Source: CAYLYP01 sp964387795 | Lineage (GTDB): Bacteria; Bacteroidota; Bacteroidia; Bacteroidales; UBA7960 | Assembly (NCBI GenBank): GCA_964387795.1 | Contig: CAYLYP010000002.1 | Location: 1-64,000 of the forward strand | Length of the DNA: 64,000 bases | Direction: 5' to 3' | Shown: positions 26,109-34,107 of the stretch, in pieces | Layout: every line of letters starts with the position of its first letter | Position numbering within the stretch: the first letter of the stretch is position 1 | The notes under the pieces: model-generated | Database searches by the model: none | What the model was told of the DNA's origin: nothing | What the model saw: only the letters and a program-made list of their open reading frames with translations | Translations under genes and position numbers: made by a program

Positions 26109-26825
26109 ATGGAAAATAACATAGGAAAACTATTTTTAATACCGGCTACCATTGGCGATGCTCCTGCTGAGTTTTTCCTGCCCCCTGCAGTGATTGAGAT
26201 CACAGATAAGCTCCGCGACTTTATTGTTGAAGACCAAAGAACTGCCCGTAGGTATTTAAGAAGTATTGGGTTTAAACATGATTTTGATCAGGTTCGTTTT
26301 CATGAATTAAATAAACATCAGCCCGAAGAAGGACTGGATTCATTTTTAAATGCTATACATCAAGGAAGGGATATTGGCCTCTTATCCGAAGCCGGAGTGC
26401 CTTGTGTGGCCGACCCAGGAGGCCTTGTGGTTGCATTGGCACAAAGAAAGAATATCAGGGTAGTACCTCTTGTTGGCCCCTCCTCAATCATCCTGGCTTT
26501 GATGGCTTCAGGCTTTAATGGCCAGAACTTTGCTTTTATAGGATACCTTCCGGTTGATAAAAACGAAAGGCACAAAACCATTAAAAGAGTTGAAAATCTT
26601 TGTTATCAGCTCAATCAAACCCATATCTTTATTGAAACACCATATCGTAACCAGGCTTTGTTTGAAGACCTGTTAAAGGTTTGCAAACCGGGGACCCGTT
26701 TGTGTATTGCTTCCAATATCACTTGTCAGGATGAACTTATCAAAAGCATGCCTGTCAGGGAATGGGAAAAACAAGCCCTTGTGTTGCAAAAGAAACCTAC
26801 AATATTCTTATTGTACCGGGATTGA
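26109..26825 (+). CDS. RsmI-like SAM-dependent methyltransferase (tetrapyrrole methylase fold)
   Basis: A 238-residue protein related to the 16S rRNA methyltransferase RsmI. Motifs: GKLFLIPATIGDAPAE, the FIVEDQRTARRYL segment, LLSEAGVPCVADPGG and VPLVGPSSIILALMASGF. It is somewhat divergent from RsmI (LIPATIGD rather than VPTPIGN), as in the second RsmI-like paralogue found in many Bacteroidota. Its RNA or other substrate is therefore uncertain. A bidirectional terminator lies about 80 bp downstream. Confidence 0.9.
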   Translation: MENNIGKLFLIPATIGDAPAEFFLPPAVIEITDKLRDFIVEDQRTARRYLRSIGFKHDFDQVRFHELNKHQPEEGLDSFLNAIHQGRDIGLLSEAGVPCVADPGGLVVALAQRKNIRVVPLVGPSSIILALMASGFNGQNFAFIGYLPVDKNERHKTIKRVENLCYQLNQTHIFIETPYRNQALFEDLLKVCKPGTRLCIASNITCQDELIKSMPVREWEKQALVLQKKPTIFLLYRD

Positions 26826-26903
26826 TATTAGATACAAAACCGATAGGAAGAAATGGATGAACCAACTGACATATATTTTGGGCCTGCTATCAGGCCATGG
26901 TGC

Positions 26904-26946
26904 AAAAAAAATCCCGGACAAGTAAACACCTGTCCGGGATTTTTTA
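26904..26946. terminator. Bidirectional intrinsic terminator, methylase / lgt
   Basis: ATCCCGGACA (26911-26920) pairs perfectly with TGTCCGGGAT (26931-26940), flanked by A7 and T6 tracts. It separates two converging genes. Confidence 0.92.
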
Positions 26947-26964
26947 TAAGTAATATGGTCAGAT

Positions 26965-27804
26965 TTATTTCTTTATGGCTGGTTTTTTAGCCTTAAATGC
27001 ATAAATCATGATTCCGACACCAAGTAATACCATTGGAATACTTAATATCTGGCCCATATTTATTATCATGTTTTCTTCGAAAGGTGACTGAACTTCCTTC
27101 ACATATTCGACCAGAAAACGCCAGACAAATAAGGTGATAAGGAAATATCCACTTAAAAATCCCTCGTAAAGCTTAGGGGCTTTTTTAATATACATCCATA
27201 GCATACTTAAGAAGATAAACAGATAACCAATTCCTTCATAAATAGCTGTAGGATGACGGGGATCCGTATAAACAGGATCTTTACCTGTCTGCCATGCTGC
27301 AATGTTATCAATGAATTTAAATCCCCAGGGTTTATCTGTAATGTGACCATAGATCTCATGGTTCATTAAGTTCCCCATACGGATAAACAAAGCAGCCAAA
27401 GCAACCACGATAAGCATCCTGTCAACAGTCCAGAAGAATGATTGGGTTGTTTCCTTACGTTGATATAGGATCATTGCCAGGATGATGCCAAATGCCCCAC
27501 CATGGCTTGCCAGTCCCCCTCTCCATATCTTAATGATTTCCCAGGGGTTTTGGCTGTAATAATCCCAATCGTAAAAGAAACAATGTCCCAGCCTTGCTCC
27601 TACAACTGAGCCTATAGCAATATAGACCAATAGCTTGTCTAATTTAGGTTGAGGAATGCCTTCATGTTTATAAATCCTTCCCAGGATTTCGTAACCCAGG
27701 AAAAAGGATAATGCCCAGAACAAACCATACCATCTAACCGTTAATGGGCCGATAGAAAAGATATCCGGGTCAACATTCCAAACAATAAAATTGAGAAGGT
27801 TCAT
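26965..27804 (-). CDS. lgt: Prolipoprotein diacylglyceryl transferase
   Basis: Lgt attaches diacylglycerol to the lipobox cysteine of prolipoproteins in the inner membrane. The 279 residues have several membrane helices and the family signatures GGLASHGGAFG, IRMGNLMNHEIYG and DPRHPTAIYEG. The three genes just upstream on this strand encode predicted lipoproteins that need this step. The gap to the FKBP gene is 11 bp, so lgt is probably in one transcript with them. Confidence 0.96.
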   Translation of the reverse strand: MNLLNFIVWNVDPDIFSIGPLTVRWYGLFWALSFFLGYEILGRIYKHEGIPQPKLDKLLVYIAIGSVVGARLGHCFFYDWDYYSQNPWEIIKIWRGGLASHGGAFGIILAMILYQRKETTQSFFWTVDRMLIVVALAALFIRMGNLMNHEIYGHITDKPWGFKFIDNIAAWQTGKDPVYTDPRHPTAIYEGIGYLFIFLSMLWMYIKKAPKLYEGFLSGYFLITLFVWRFLVEYVKEVQSPFEENMIINMGQILSIPMVLLGVGIMIYAFKAKKPAIKK

Positions 27805-27815
27805 AGTCAGTTCAA

Positions 27816-28997
27816 TTAATCAACTTTAATAAGTTCAACATCAAATATAAGGGTAGAACCAGCAGGGATAGGTCCAATCTCACGGTTTCCATAACCCAGA
27901 TTTGAAGGGATAATTAAACGATAACGGCTGCCTTCGTTCATTAATGCTACGCCTTCATCCCATCCACTGATAACCTGTCCCTGACCAAGGATAAACTTAA
28001 ATGTCTGGCCTCGTTGAACTGATGAATCAAACATCTCACCATTGGTAAGATAACCTGAATAATGAACTGTTACAACCTTACCGACCTCTGCTTTTTTCCC
28101 GTTACCTTGTCCAACAACGATATATTTAAGCCCGCTTCCGGTAGCTATGGTGTCTTTTCCTTCTACATTAAAAGGAATAACCTGAGGAATTTCTTTCACT
28201 TCTACAAGTTCAACATCAAATATAAGGTTTGATTTGGCAGGTATGGGCCCTCTTCCTGATTCACCATACGCCAGTTGGTAAGGGATATAAAGTTTTGCCT
28301 TATCGCCTACGCGAAGTAAGCTGATACCTTCTTCCCATCCTGCTATTACCATTCCTTTACCTAAAGGAAATTCGATAGGTTCACCTCTTTCAACAGAACT
28401 GTCAAAGATAGTCCCGTTTTCAAAATAACCAGTATAATGAACCCTTACAATCTTACCGGGAGCAGCTTTTGCACCATTCCCCTGTTCAACAATTGTATAT
28501 TCGAGGCCGCTGTTTGTTTTCATTTTTTCTTTTCCTTGTGCATCATACGGCTTAACAGCTTTGATTACCTTAACTAGTTCAACATCAAAAATAAGGGTTG
28601 AATTGGCCGGGATTTTTCCCATTTCTTTTTCACCATATCCAAGATGTGGAGGAATTGTGAATGTAGCTTTCTCGCCTTCTTTCATCAGGGCAATACCTTC
28701 ATCCCATCCTTTGATAACCATACCAGTGCCAAGTTTAAACGAAATTGGTTCTCCCCTGTCAAGAGAATTATCAAAGACCTCTCCGGTAGTTAACTTACCG
28801 GTATAGTGTACTTTAACCATATCCCCAGACTCTGCCTGGGTACCATTGGCCTCTTGCGTTATTTGGTATTGCAATCCACTTGAGGTAACCTTAACTTTTG
28901 ATATGACCGGAACTTCTTTAGTGGATTTGCATGAGTATGCCAGTGTAAGGCAACCTGCTAAAACCAGATAAAAATACTGTTTTCTCAGTGGGTTCAT
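27816..28997 (-). CDS. Lipoprotein with three tandem FKBP-type peptidyl-prolyl isomerase domains
   Basis: A 393-residue exported proline isomerase/chaperone. The signal ends at the lipobox LAYSC, followed by three FKBP domains (about 37-133, 154-258 and 280-393). Each has VHYTGxLxxGxxFDxSxxRG-like and GYGxxxxGxIPxxSxLIFDVEL-like segments. Active-site residues such as the FD pair, the W of GWDEG/GWEEG and the final F seem kept in all three. The three repeats probably arose by internal duplication. It sits 23 bp downstream of another FKBP gene. Confidence 0.93.
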   Translation of the reverse strand: MNPLRKQYFYLVLAGCLTLAYSCKSTKEVPVISKVKVTSSGLQYQITQEANGTQAESGDMVKVHYTGKLTTGEVFDNSLDRGEPISFKLGTGMVIKGWDEGIALMKEGEKATFTIPPHLGYGEKEMGKIPANSTLIFDVELVKVIKAVKPYDAQGKEKMKTNSGLEYTIVEQGNGAKAAPGKIVRVHYTGYFENGTIFDSSVERGEPIEFPLGKGMVIAGWEEGISLLRVGDKAKLYIPYQLAYGESGRGPIPAKSNLIFDVELVEVKEIPQVIPFNVEGKDTIATGSGLKYIVVGQGNGKKAEVGKVVTVHYSGYLTNGEMFDSSVQRGQTFKFILGQGQVISGWDEGVALMNEGSRYRLIIPSNLGYGNREIGPIPAGSTLIFDVELIKVD

Positions 28998-29020
28998 TTG
29001 TTAAGCCTTTTGTTAATAAT

Positions 29021-29890
29021 TTATTTGAAATCAATAAGTTCTACCTCAAATACAAGTGTAGAAAAAGGCGGGATAACTGGTTGACGTCCATTCTCACCAT
29101 AAGCAATATGTGAAGGGATAATCAATGTTGCTTTTCCGCCTTTTTTCATCTTTGATATTCCTTCGTCCCAACCTCTTATAACTTCACCTTTACCTAATGT
29201 AAACTCAATAGGTTTTTGTCTTTCAATAGATGAATCAAACACTTTTCCATTTAAGAGCATACCAGTATAATGAACTGAAACAACACTTCCGGCAGCAGGT
29301 TTTGCACCTTTTCCTGCTTTGGTTTCTATGTAATACAAACCTGATGTTTCAGGAGCTACAGTGATGTTTTTATCTTTTATATACTGTTGTAAAACCACTT
29401 CTTCATTTGCTTTCAGGCTTTCCATCTCTTTCTGAAGCTCCATATAATAGCTTTCCTGCGACTGGAATTTATTCAGCTTAATATCAAAATATAACATTGA
29501 ACCAGCTTTAATTCCTTCAGGAACAGGTATCCTTACAAAATACTTGAAGAATGAATCTGCTGGCTGAATAAATGTAGCGCTATCCCCTAATGATAACATT
29601 CCAAGGCCTTCAAGGATGTCTCCTTTATAAAGTGAAGAGTCCAGGGGCAGTAAAACAGGAACTGGGCGCATACGGCTATCATATATAATTGAATCGGTTT
29701 CAGTGCGATATACCATATCTACTGTAAGAAAATCACCAAATTTTGGTTTTTCTTTTGATTCGCTTGAAATATGAAACTTATAATACAAACCGTTATCGGT
29801 TTTATCATATCCGGGATAAGGATTTTTTTTACAAGAAATTGCAGTAAGCAATATAATGCTACTGAGAGCAAGTGTCTTTAAGTACTTCAT
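29021..29890 (-). CDS. Lipoprotein with one degenerate and one intact FKBP domain
   Basis: A 289-residue lipoprotein (lipobox LLTAISC). The N-terminal region (about 30-150) has FKBP-like spacing but has lost most active-site residues (VDMVYRTETDSIIYDSR). The C-terminal domain (about 185-289) is intact: VVSVHYTGMLLNGKVFDSS, VIRGWDEGISKM, YGENGRQPVIPPFSTLVFEVEL. A helical linker (about 155-180) joins them, as in dimeric FKBP chaperones of the periplasm. It is 22 bp downstream of the GldI-like gene. Confidence 0.9.
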   Translation of the reverse strand: MKYLKTLALSSIILLTAISCKKNPYPGYDKTDNGLYYKFHISSESKEKPKFGDFLTVDMVYRTETDSIIYDSRMRPVPVLLPLDSSLYKGDILEGLGMLSLGDSATFIQPADSFFKYFVRIPVPEGIKAGSMLYFDIKLNKFQSQESYYMELQKEMESLKANEEVVLQQYIKDKNITVAPETSGLYYIETKAGKGAKPAAGSVVSVHYTGMLLNGKVFDSSIERQKPIEFTLGKGEVIRGWDEGISKMKKGGKATLIIPSHIAYGENGRQPVIPPFSTLVFEVELIDFK

Positions 29891-29912
29891 TTGTTTTGGT
29901 GTTTAGATTTAT

Positions 29913-30473
29913 TTAATTAATTTTTTCTACGCTTAAGACTTCAATATCGTAAATGACGGTGGCCCTTTTAGGAATCAGGTTGCCATCGCCCGGAAAGCCA
30001 TGTGCCAAATGTGATGGAAGCACAAGTCGTGCTTTATCTCCCTGTCTCATCAACAAAATCCCTTCCTGTAAACCACTTTCAACATCGCTCTTTCCCAATG
30101 GGATTTCTTTTATCCCATCTTTGGTGCTATCATAAACAACAGTGCCATTAATAAGCATTACCTTATATGCTATCTTTACAAGCATATTTTTCTCTGCTTT
30201 TAAGCCTTTGCCCTGATGATAGATCTGGTACCTTAAGCCGGAGCCTGTCTCTGTCATATTCCACCGGTACCGTGAAATAAAATCCTCAATTTCCTGATCC
30301 TCATTTTCCGTTAAAGCGGTGTTCACTTCCATCATTTTCTGCTTAATCTCTGTCTCAGGGATTAGTTTTTCAGCTTTTTTGTTTTCATTTTTACATGAAG
30401 AACAAATCACTGAAAAACAACAGCATAAAACAATTAAATAACTGGAATAGAGCTTTATTGGCCTGATTTTCAT
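29913..30473 (-). CDS. GldI-like FKBP lipoprotein
   Basis: A 186-residue lipoprotein (lipobox ICSSC) with a helical segment (about 35-75), the segment YRWNMTETGSGLRYQI typical of gliding-associated GldI, and one FKBP domain with reduced active-site conservation. The start is the ATG at 30473; a TTG six codons upstream is less likely. GldI is needed for gliding/type IX secretion in Flavobacteria, but GldI-like proteins also occur in non-gliders, so motility is not implied. It is the first of three FKBP genes in a row. Confidence 0.85.
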   Translation of the reverse strand: MKIRPIKLYSSYLIVLCCCFSVICSSCKNENKKAEKLIPETEIKQKMMEVNTALTENEDQEIEDFISRYRWNMTETGSGLRYQIYHQGKGLKAEKNMLVKIAYKVMLINGTVVYDSTKDGIKEIPLGKSDVESGLQEGILLMRQGDKARLVLPSHLAHGFPGDGNLIPKRATVIYDIEVLSVEKIN

Positions 30474-30531
30474 GAGGTATTCTTTTGACAATATTATTTC
30501 TTTAAAACGAACAATAAAGATATTAAACCTT

Positions 30532-31584
30532 TTATTGTAATACTTTGTTTACGTCATTAAAAAAAACATGTTCCGATACCAGACTTTCAAAGTATTCGAT
30601 TGTTTCTTTAAATGGCTTGAAAGACTTACCGCCTGCAGCGTTTTTATGCCCTCCCCCATTAAAAAATGCCCTTGAGAAATCATTCACATTTCTTTTACCT
30701 TTCGACCTGAATGATATCCTGATCTGGTCTGCCTGTTCAATAAACATTGCTGCAAAATCAATGTTTTGAATCGAAAGGGCATAATTAACAACTCCTTCTG
30801 TATCGCCTTCCCTGAAATGAAAACGCTCCAACTCTTCAAGGCTCAGGCTTATATATGCAACACCTTTTGAATTGAAAACCCTCAGCTTCTCGCTCAGGCA
30901 AAAACCCAATAACCTTAGCCTGCTTTCTGTATTGTTATCGTAAACAAGCTTATGGATTGCTTCTGCGTTGATTCCTTTATCAATTAACTGGGCTACAATT
31001 TGATAAGTCACAGCCTGATTGCAGGAATAGCTAAATGAGCCTGTATCGGTCATGATGCCGGTATATAAACACTCTGCTCCTTTCTGACTGATGAGATGAA
31101 CCAGGTTTAATTGCCGGGCAAACTCAAATATCATTTCTGAAGTTGATGATGCCTGTATCTTTGAATAGAGGATATCAAAATGATCCTGGGGTTGTGGGTG
31201 ATGATCTATTAATACCTTCTTGCCTTCTGCCTTCAATAATGCACCCTCTAATGTTGATATCCGGGATGCCCCATTGAAATCAACACAAAAAATAAGCTCA
31301 GCTTCTTTAAATAAGCCCTCTGCATGACCTATATTGGTTTCTGCATTGATAATAACATCCATATAAGGCATCCAATCCAAAAACTCCGGCCAGCCATTGG
31401 GGGTCATTACATTGACATTTTTCTTGCCCATTTGAAGCAGAATGTCATATAAACCTAATGCTGAGCCTAAAGCATCACCGTCAGGATTGGTATGGGTAAC
31501 AATAAGAAAGCTCTGGGATTTATCTATTAAGGCTTTGATTTCTTTTACGATTGTTTCCAAATTTGTTTTGTTGGTAAGTAGCAC
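30532..31584 (-). CDS. DHH-family phosphoesterase, NrnA-like (nanoRNase / PAP phosphatase)
   Basis: A DHH/DHHA1 phosphoesterase that probably degrades oligoribonucleotides and dephosphorylates pAp. Motifs: VTHTNPDGDALGSALG, CVDFNGASR, IDHHPQP, TGIMTDTGSF and the DHHA1 end FFNGGGHKNAAGG. The start is unclear. An ATG at 31644 would add a basic-hydrophobic leader foreign to the family, and a perfect minus-7 box lies inside that leader, so I use the GTG at 31584, which gives family length (350 residues). Confidence 0.85.
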   Translation of the reverse strand: MLLTNKTNLETIVKEIKALIDKSQSFLIVTHTNPDGDALGSALGLYDILLQMGKKNVNVMTPNGWPEFLDWMPYMDVIINAETNIGHAEGLFKEAELIFCVDFNGASRISTLEGALLKAEGKKVLIDHHPQPQDHFDILYSKIQASSTSEMIFEFARQLNLVHLISQKGAECLYTGIMTDTGSFSYSCNQAVTYQIVAQLIDKGINAEAIHKLVYDNNTESRLRLLGFCLSEKLRVFNSKGVAYISLSLEELERFHFREGDTEGVVNYALSIQNIDFAAMFIEQADQIRISFRSKGKRNVNDFSRAFFNGGGHKNAAGGKSFKPFKETIEYFESLVSEHVFFNDVNKVLQ

Positions 31585-31603
31585 AAAATTAACAAAAAAC
31601 AAG

Positions 31604-31611
31604 CAAAGATA
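31604..31611 (-). promoter_or_regulatory. Minus-7 promoter box for the DHH phosphoesterase
   Basis: The minus strand reads TATCTTTG, a perfect TAnnTTTG match, 19 bp before the GTG at 31584. A second match (TAATTTTG, 31584-31591) overlaps that codon. The first supports a start downstream of the long frame. Confidence 0.4.
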
Positions 31612-31859
31612 CAGATATTCTGTTTTTTTTAGCTTCTTTATCATCAGGCACTGCATTAAGCAAAAATGTTTGTTTAAGATATTGAATATCAATTTTTAAT
31701 ATCTCAGACCTTAATGCTTATCCAACATAGCAACTATTTCCCTGAATTATATACAATCCGTGATTTTACCATATCAATATTTATGAAAATCTCCTTATAT
31801 TGCAAAAAAGTAAGACAGACACAATATTAAATTGAGTCTTTTTAGTCATCATTTAAAAT

Positions 31860-32297
31860 ATGGATCAAATGGAATCAGGTAAAGGAAAGATTACATTAAC
31901 AATGGTGAAACCTTATGCTGTCCAGCATGGATATGTTGGGCCGATACTGGCCAGGATAAATGAAGCCGGCTTTAGGATCAGTGCAATGAAATATCTGCAA
32001 TTAACTTTAGATCAGGCACGTTTGTTCTATAAGGTTCATGAAGAAAAAAATTTCTATGACAGGCTGACCCGCTTTATGTCTTCCGGGCCTATTGTAGCTG
32101 CCATACTTGAAAAAGATAATGCTGTTGAAGATTATAGAATCCTCATTGGTGCCACTGATCCTAAAAAAGCTGCCGAAGGTACTCTGAGAAAACTATTTGG
32201 GGCAAATATTGAACAAAATGCAGTTCATGGTTCCGATAGTGATGAAAATGCAATCATCGAAGCTGCTTTCTTTTTCTCTCAGTTAGAAAGGTTCTAA
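31860..32297 (+). CDS. ndk: Nucleoside-diphosphate kinase
   Basis: It balances NTP pools by phosphate transfer through a phosphohistidine. The 145 residues carry the catalytic histidine H123 in QNAVHGSDSDENA, with TLTMVKPYAVQ at the N-terminus and FMSSGPIVAAIL and RILIGATDPKKAAEGTLR in the core. The N-terminus is a few residues longer than usual; an ATG three codons in is possible. It is divergent from the DHH gene. Confidence 0.96.
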   Translation: MDQMESGKGKITLTMVKPYAVQHGYVGPILARINEAGFRISAMKYLQLTLDQARLFYKVHEEKNFYDRLTRFMSSGPIVAAILEKDNAVEDYRILIGATDPKKAAEGTLRKLFGANIEQNAVHGSDSDENAIIEAAFFFSQLERF

Positions 32298-32397
32298 TCC
32301 TTGTCAGGTTGCTTTTCTTTATATCATTCAACATAAAACAGAGCCTACTGAAAAAGTCTTTAGACCTTAAAAAAGTGCAGGATATTTTTATGTAGTT

Positions 32398-32898
32398 TTA
32401 TTGTTCAGGAATATATTCTGTAAAGCTTTTATCAGAATAAAAGACAATAATGCGCTCAATACACCTCTTTTGCCCGGTTTTTTCCTTTAAGTGCATATTT
32501 TCTTCTGTTTGGATACCTCTTATATTGTTTTCAATATCAGTTTTATAGCTACTTTTTTCAGCATTTATATCCCTCTGAGAATTTAATAATTCATCTTTAG
32601 CTGTATCCGTATTCAAAATATCTGATTCAGGACGGGAAATCTGATTTATCCCAACAATATTTCCAAAATCAGGGAATAAATTATTTCCAATAATTGTGGA
32701 TTCACCTTTTCCTAATACCAACCATGAGGGTGAAACATCCTCAAAGCGGTTGAGGATTTTTTGAACAAGCTCAAGCGAAGGATTGTTCCGCCCGTTTATA
32801 ATATGTGAAATACTACTACGGGGAACCCCAATGGCATCCGCAAATTGTGATGCACTCATGTTCTTTTGCTTTAGCAAATGTTGTATCCTTGTTACCAT
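32398..32898 (-). CDS. XRE-family transcriptional regulator (Cro/CI-type HTH)
   Basis: A 166-residue protein with an N-terminal HTH_3 domain (about 5-58: SASQFADAIGVPRSSISHIINGRNNP gives the two helices of the motif) followed by the SPSWLVLGKG segment common in such proteins. The C-terminal 100 residues have no recognised domain. Upstream are five copies of an ACAAATG/CATTTGT element, which look like its own operator array. No phage genes are near, so it is more likely a stand-alone regulator. Confidence 0.88.
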   Translation of the reverse strand: MVTRIQHLLKQKNMSASQFADAIGVPRSSISHIINGRNNPSLELVQKILNRFEDVSPSWLVLGKGESTIIGNNLFPDFGNIVGINQISRPESDILNTDTAKDELLNSQRDINAEKSSYKTDIENNIRGIQTEENMHLKEKTGQKRCIERIIVFYSDKSFTEYIPEQ

Positions 32899-32912
32899 AG
32901 TAAATTCATTAT

Positions 32913-33037
32913 TTACAAATGTAATAATAATTATTCACATTTGTGATAAATTAATACAAGCCTACATGGATTGCCATTTGTGAATTATAATAGTTGCATT
33001 ATACAAATGGAAATAATGATTTGGTTTACATTTGTTC
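32913..33037. promoter_or_regulatory. Operator-like array upstream of the XRE gene
   Basis: Five related sites: TTACAAATGTAA (32913-32924), the perfect palindrome TCACATTTGTGA (32935-32946), CCATTTGTGAA (32974-32984), TACAAATGGAA (33002-33012) and TTACATTTGTTC (33026-33037). The first two have inverted half-sites TNACA/TGTNA. The nearest lies 15 bp before the ATG at 32898, where autoregulation would act. Confidence 0.6.
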
Positions 33038-33493
33038 ACCAAATATCATTCATTTCTGGTATTATCAGGCATGTTTGATACAATTCATAACAAATTTATT
33101 CCATATCCATTGATTCTATACTTAAAGTAATGCTTCATCATGAATATTATATGCACTGGATAACAGTATCTTAATACATTATGAATAATTGTTCATTAAT
33201 AATATCCATTGATTTTATAAGCTTCTGGAAAACAATTTCATATTAAATACCCAGATGGATATTTCCTCCAAAAATAAGCTCCAAAACTACTTCTATTGGT
33301 TTAATCCCAGCTTGGTATCGCTTAATTGTAAAGAAATTGTTTAACATCTTCAATTATTAAGGCTTTTATTCTGTTTTATTATTTAAATTATAGCCTAAAT
33401 AAAACAATATCAATGCCTTTATTTGTTAGAACCTTTAAATTATAATCCCCAAATATCTCTTTCAGCTAATTGATTTCCATCTGATTTCGGTTA

Positions 33494-33581
33494 GTTTAAC
33501 TTTGTAAACAATTATAATATGCATTAGCGGTTTACTTATGTAAACAACTTTATTTTAATACTTCTGTTTACTCTTGTAAGT
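33494..33581. repeat. Three GTTTAC-n4-GTAAAC palindromes phased at 36 bp
   Basis: GTTTAACTTTGTAAAC (33494-33509), GTTTACTTATGTAAAC (33530-33545, perfect) and GTTTACTCTTGTAAGT (33566-33581) start exactly 36 bp apart. A further half-site GTTTAC is at 33593. They look like a cooperative operator rather than a CRISPR, because the segments between are not spacer-like and no cas gene is near. Confidence 0.65.
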
Positions 33582-33990
33582 TTAATCTATTTGTTTACAT
33601 TATTATACAATTACTTATTATAAATATCTTTCCTGGGCATAGTTTTAAAATACAGTATAAAAAGCCATCTGGTATAAAAAGAAATGCCTTGCTTTTATTT
33701 TTAAAAATTTATTTGCCCATTTCCTTTGCAGAATTTTATATTCCTTCCCTTTCCCGGGCAATTTTTCAAATATCGCATTCTCAGAAGGGTATTTTCATAT
33801 CAATATCCTCCTATTTTTCTAAAAAACAGGCATTTGTAATGGTTTTTTCTTATAAAATGATGCTATCAAAATCGCTTATAATAATTGAAATGACCCAAAA
33901 TGCGAATTATTTGAGGTCTTTTCAACCAAGTGCATTCTTTTTAGAAAAAAATGAAGCTTTAAAATAATGATGGTTCAGGTATAAATAATT

Positions 33991-34024
33991 ATGATTGATT
34001 AAAATAATTATTTTAATCAATCAT
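33991..34024. repeat. Perfect 34-bp palindrome
   Basis: The 17-bp arm ATGATTGATTAAAATAA is followed directly by its exact reverse complement with no loop. It is downstream of the subtilase gene. Being AT-only apart from two G:C pairs per arm, it is not a typical terminator. Confidence 0.85.
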
Positions 34025-34107
34025 CTATTGCCCAATCCCGAAGTGATGGCATGTTAATAGCAATTAAGTTCAATCAACCACAACCAATCCTCTGAACTAA
34101 AAAAAGA

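Larger units (their letters stand above)
32899..34107. other. 1.2-kb AT-rich spacer with phased palindromes
   Basis: No gene with family features is visible. The spacer holds the XRE operator-like array (32913-33037), a short repeat ATATCCATTGATTYTATA (33102 and 33202 regions), three GTTTAC palindromes at exact 36-bp spacing (33494-33581) and a perfect 34-bp palindrome (33991-34024). A 92-codon frame at 33689-33967 starts with TTG and looks spurious. Confidence 0.6.

Noticed and set aside
32931..32939. Single perfect DnaA box (TTATTCACA) as sign of an origin
   Set aside because: It is part of the XRE operator palindrome, and no cluster of further boxes is seen in the spacer or near dnaA.
33494..33601. 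CRISPR-like 36-bp periodicity
   Set aside because: Only three imperfect units; the repeated part is a short palindrome and the rest is not spacer-like. No cas gene nearby.
33689..33967. 92-aa gene in the AT-rich spacer
   Set aside because: TTG start, low complexity, hydrophobic-random composition and no promoter or family motif.
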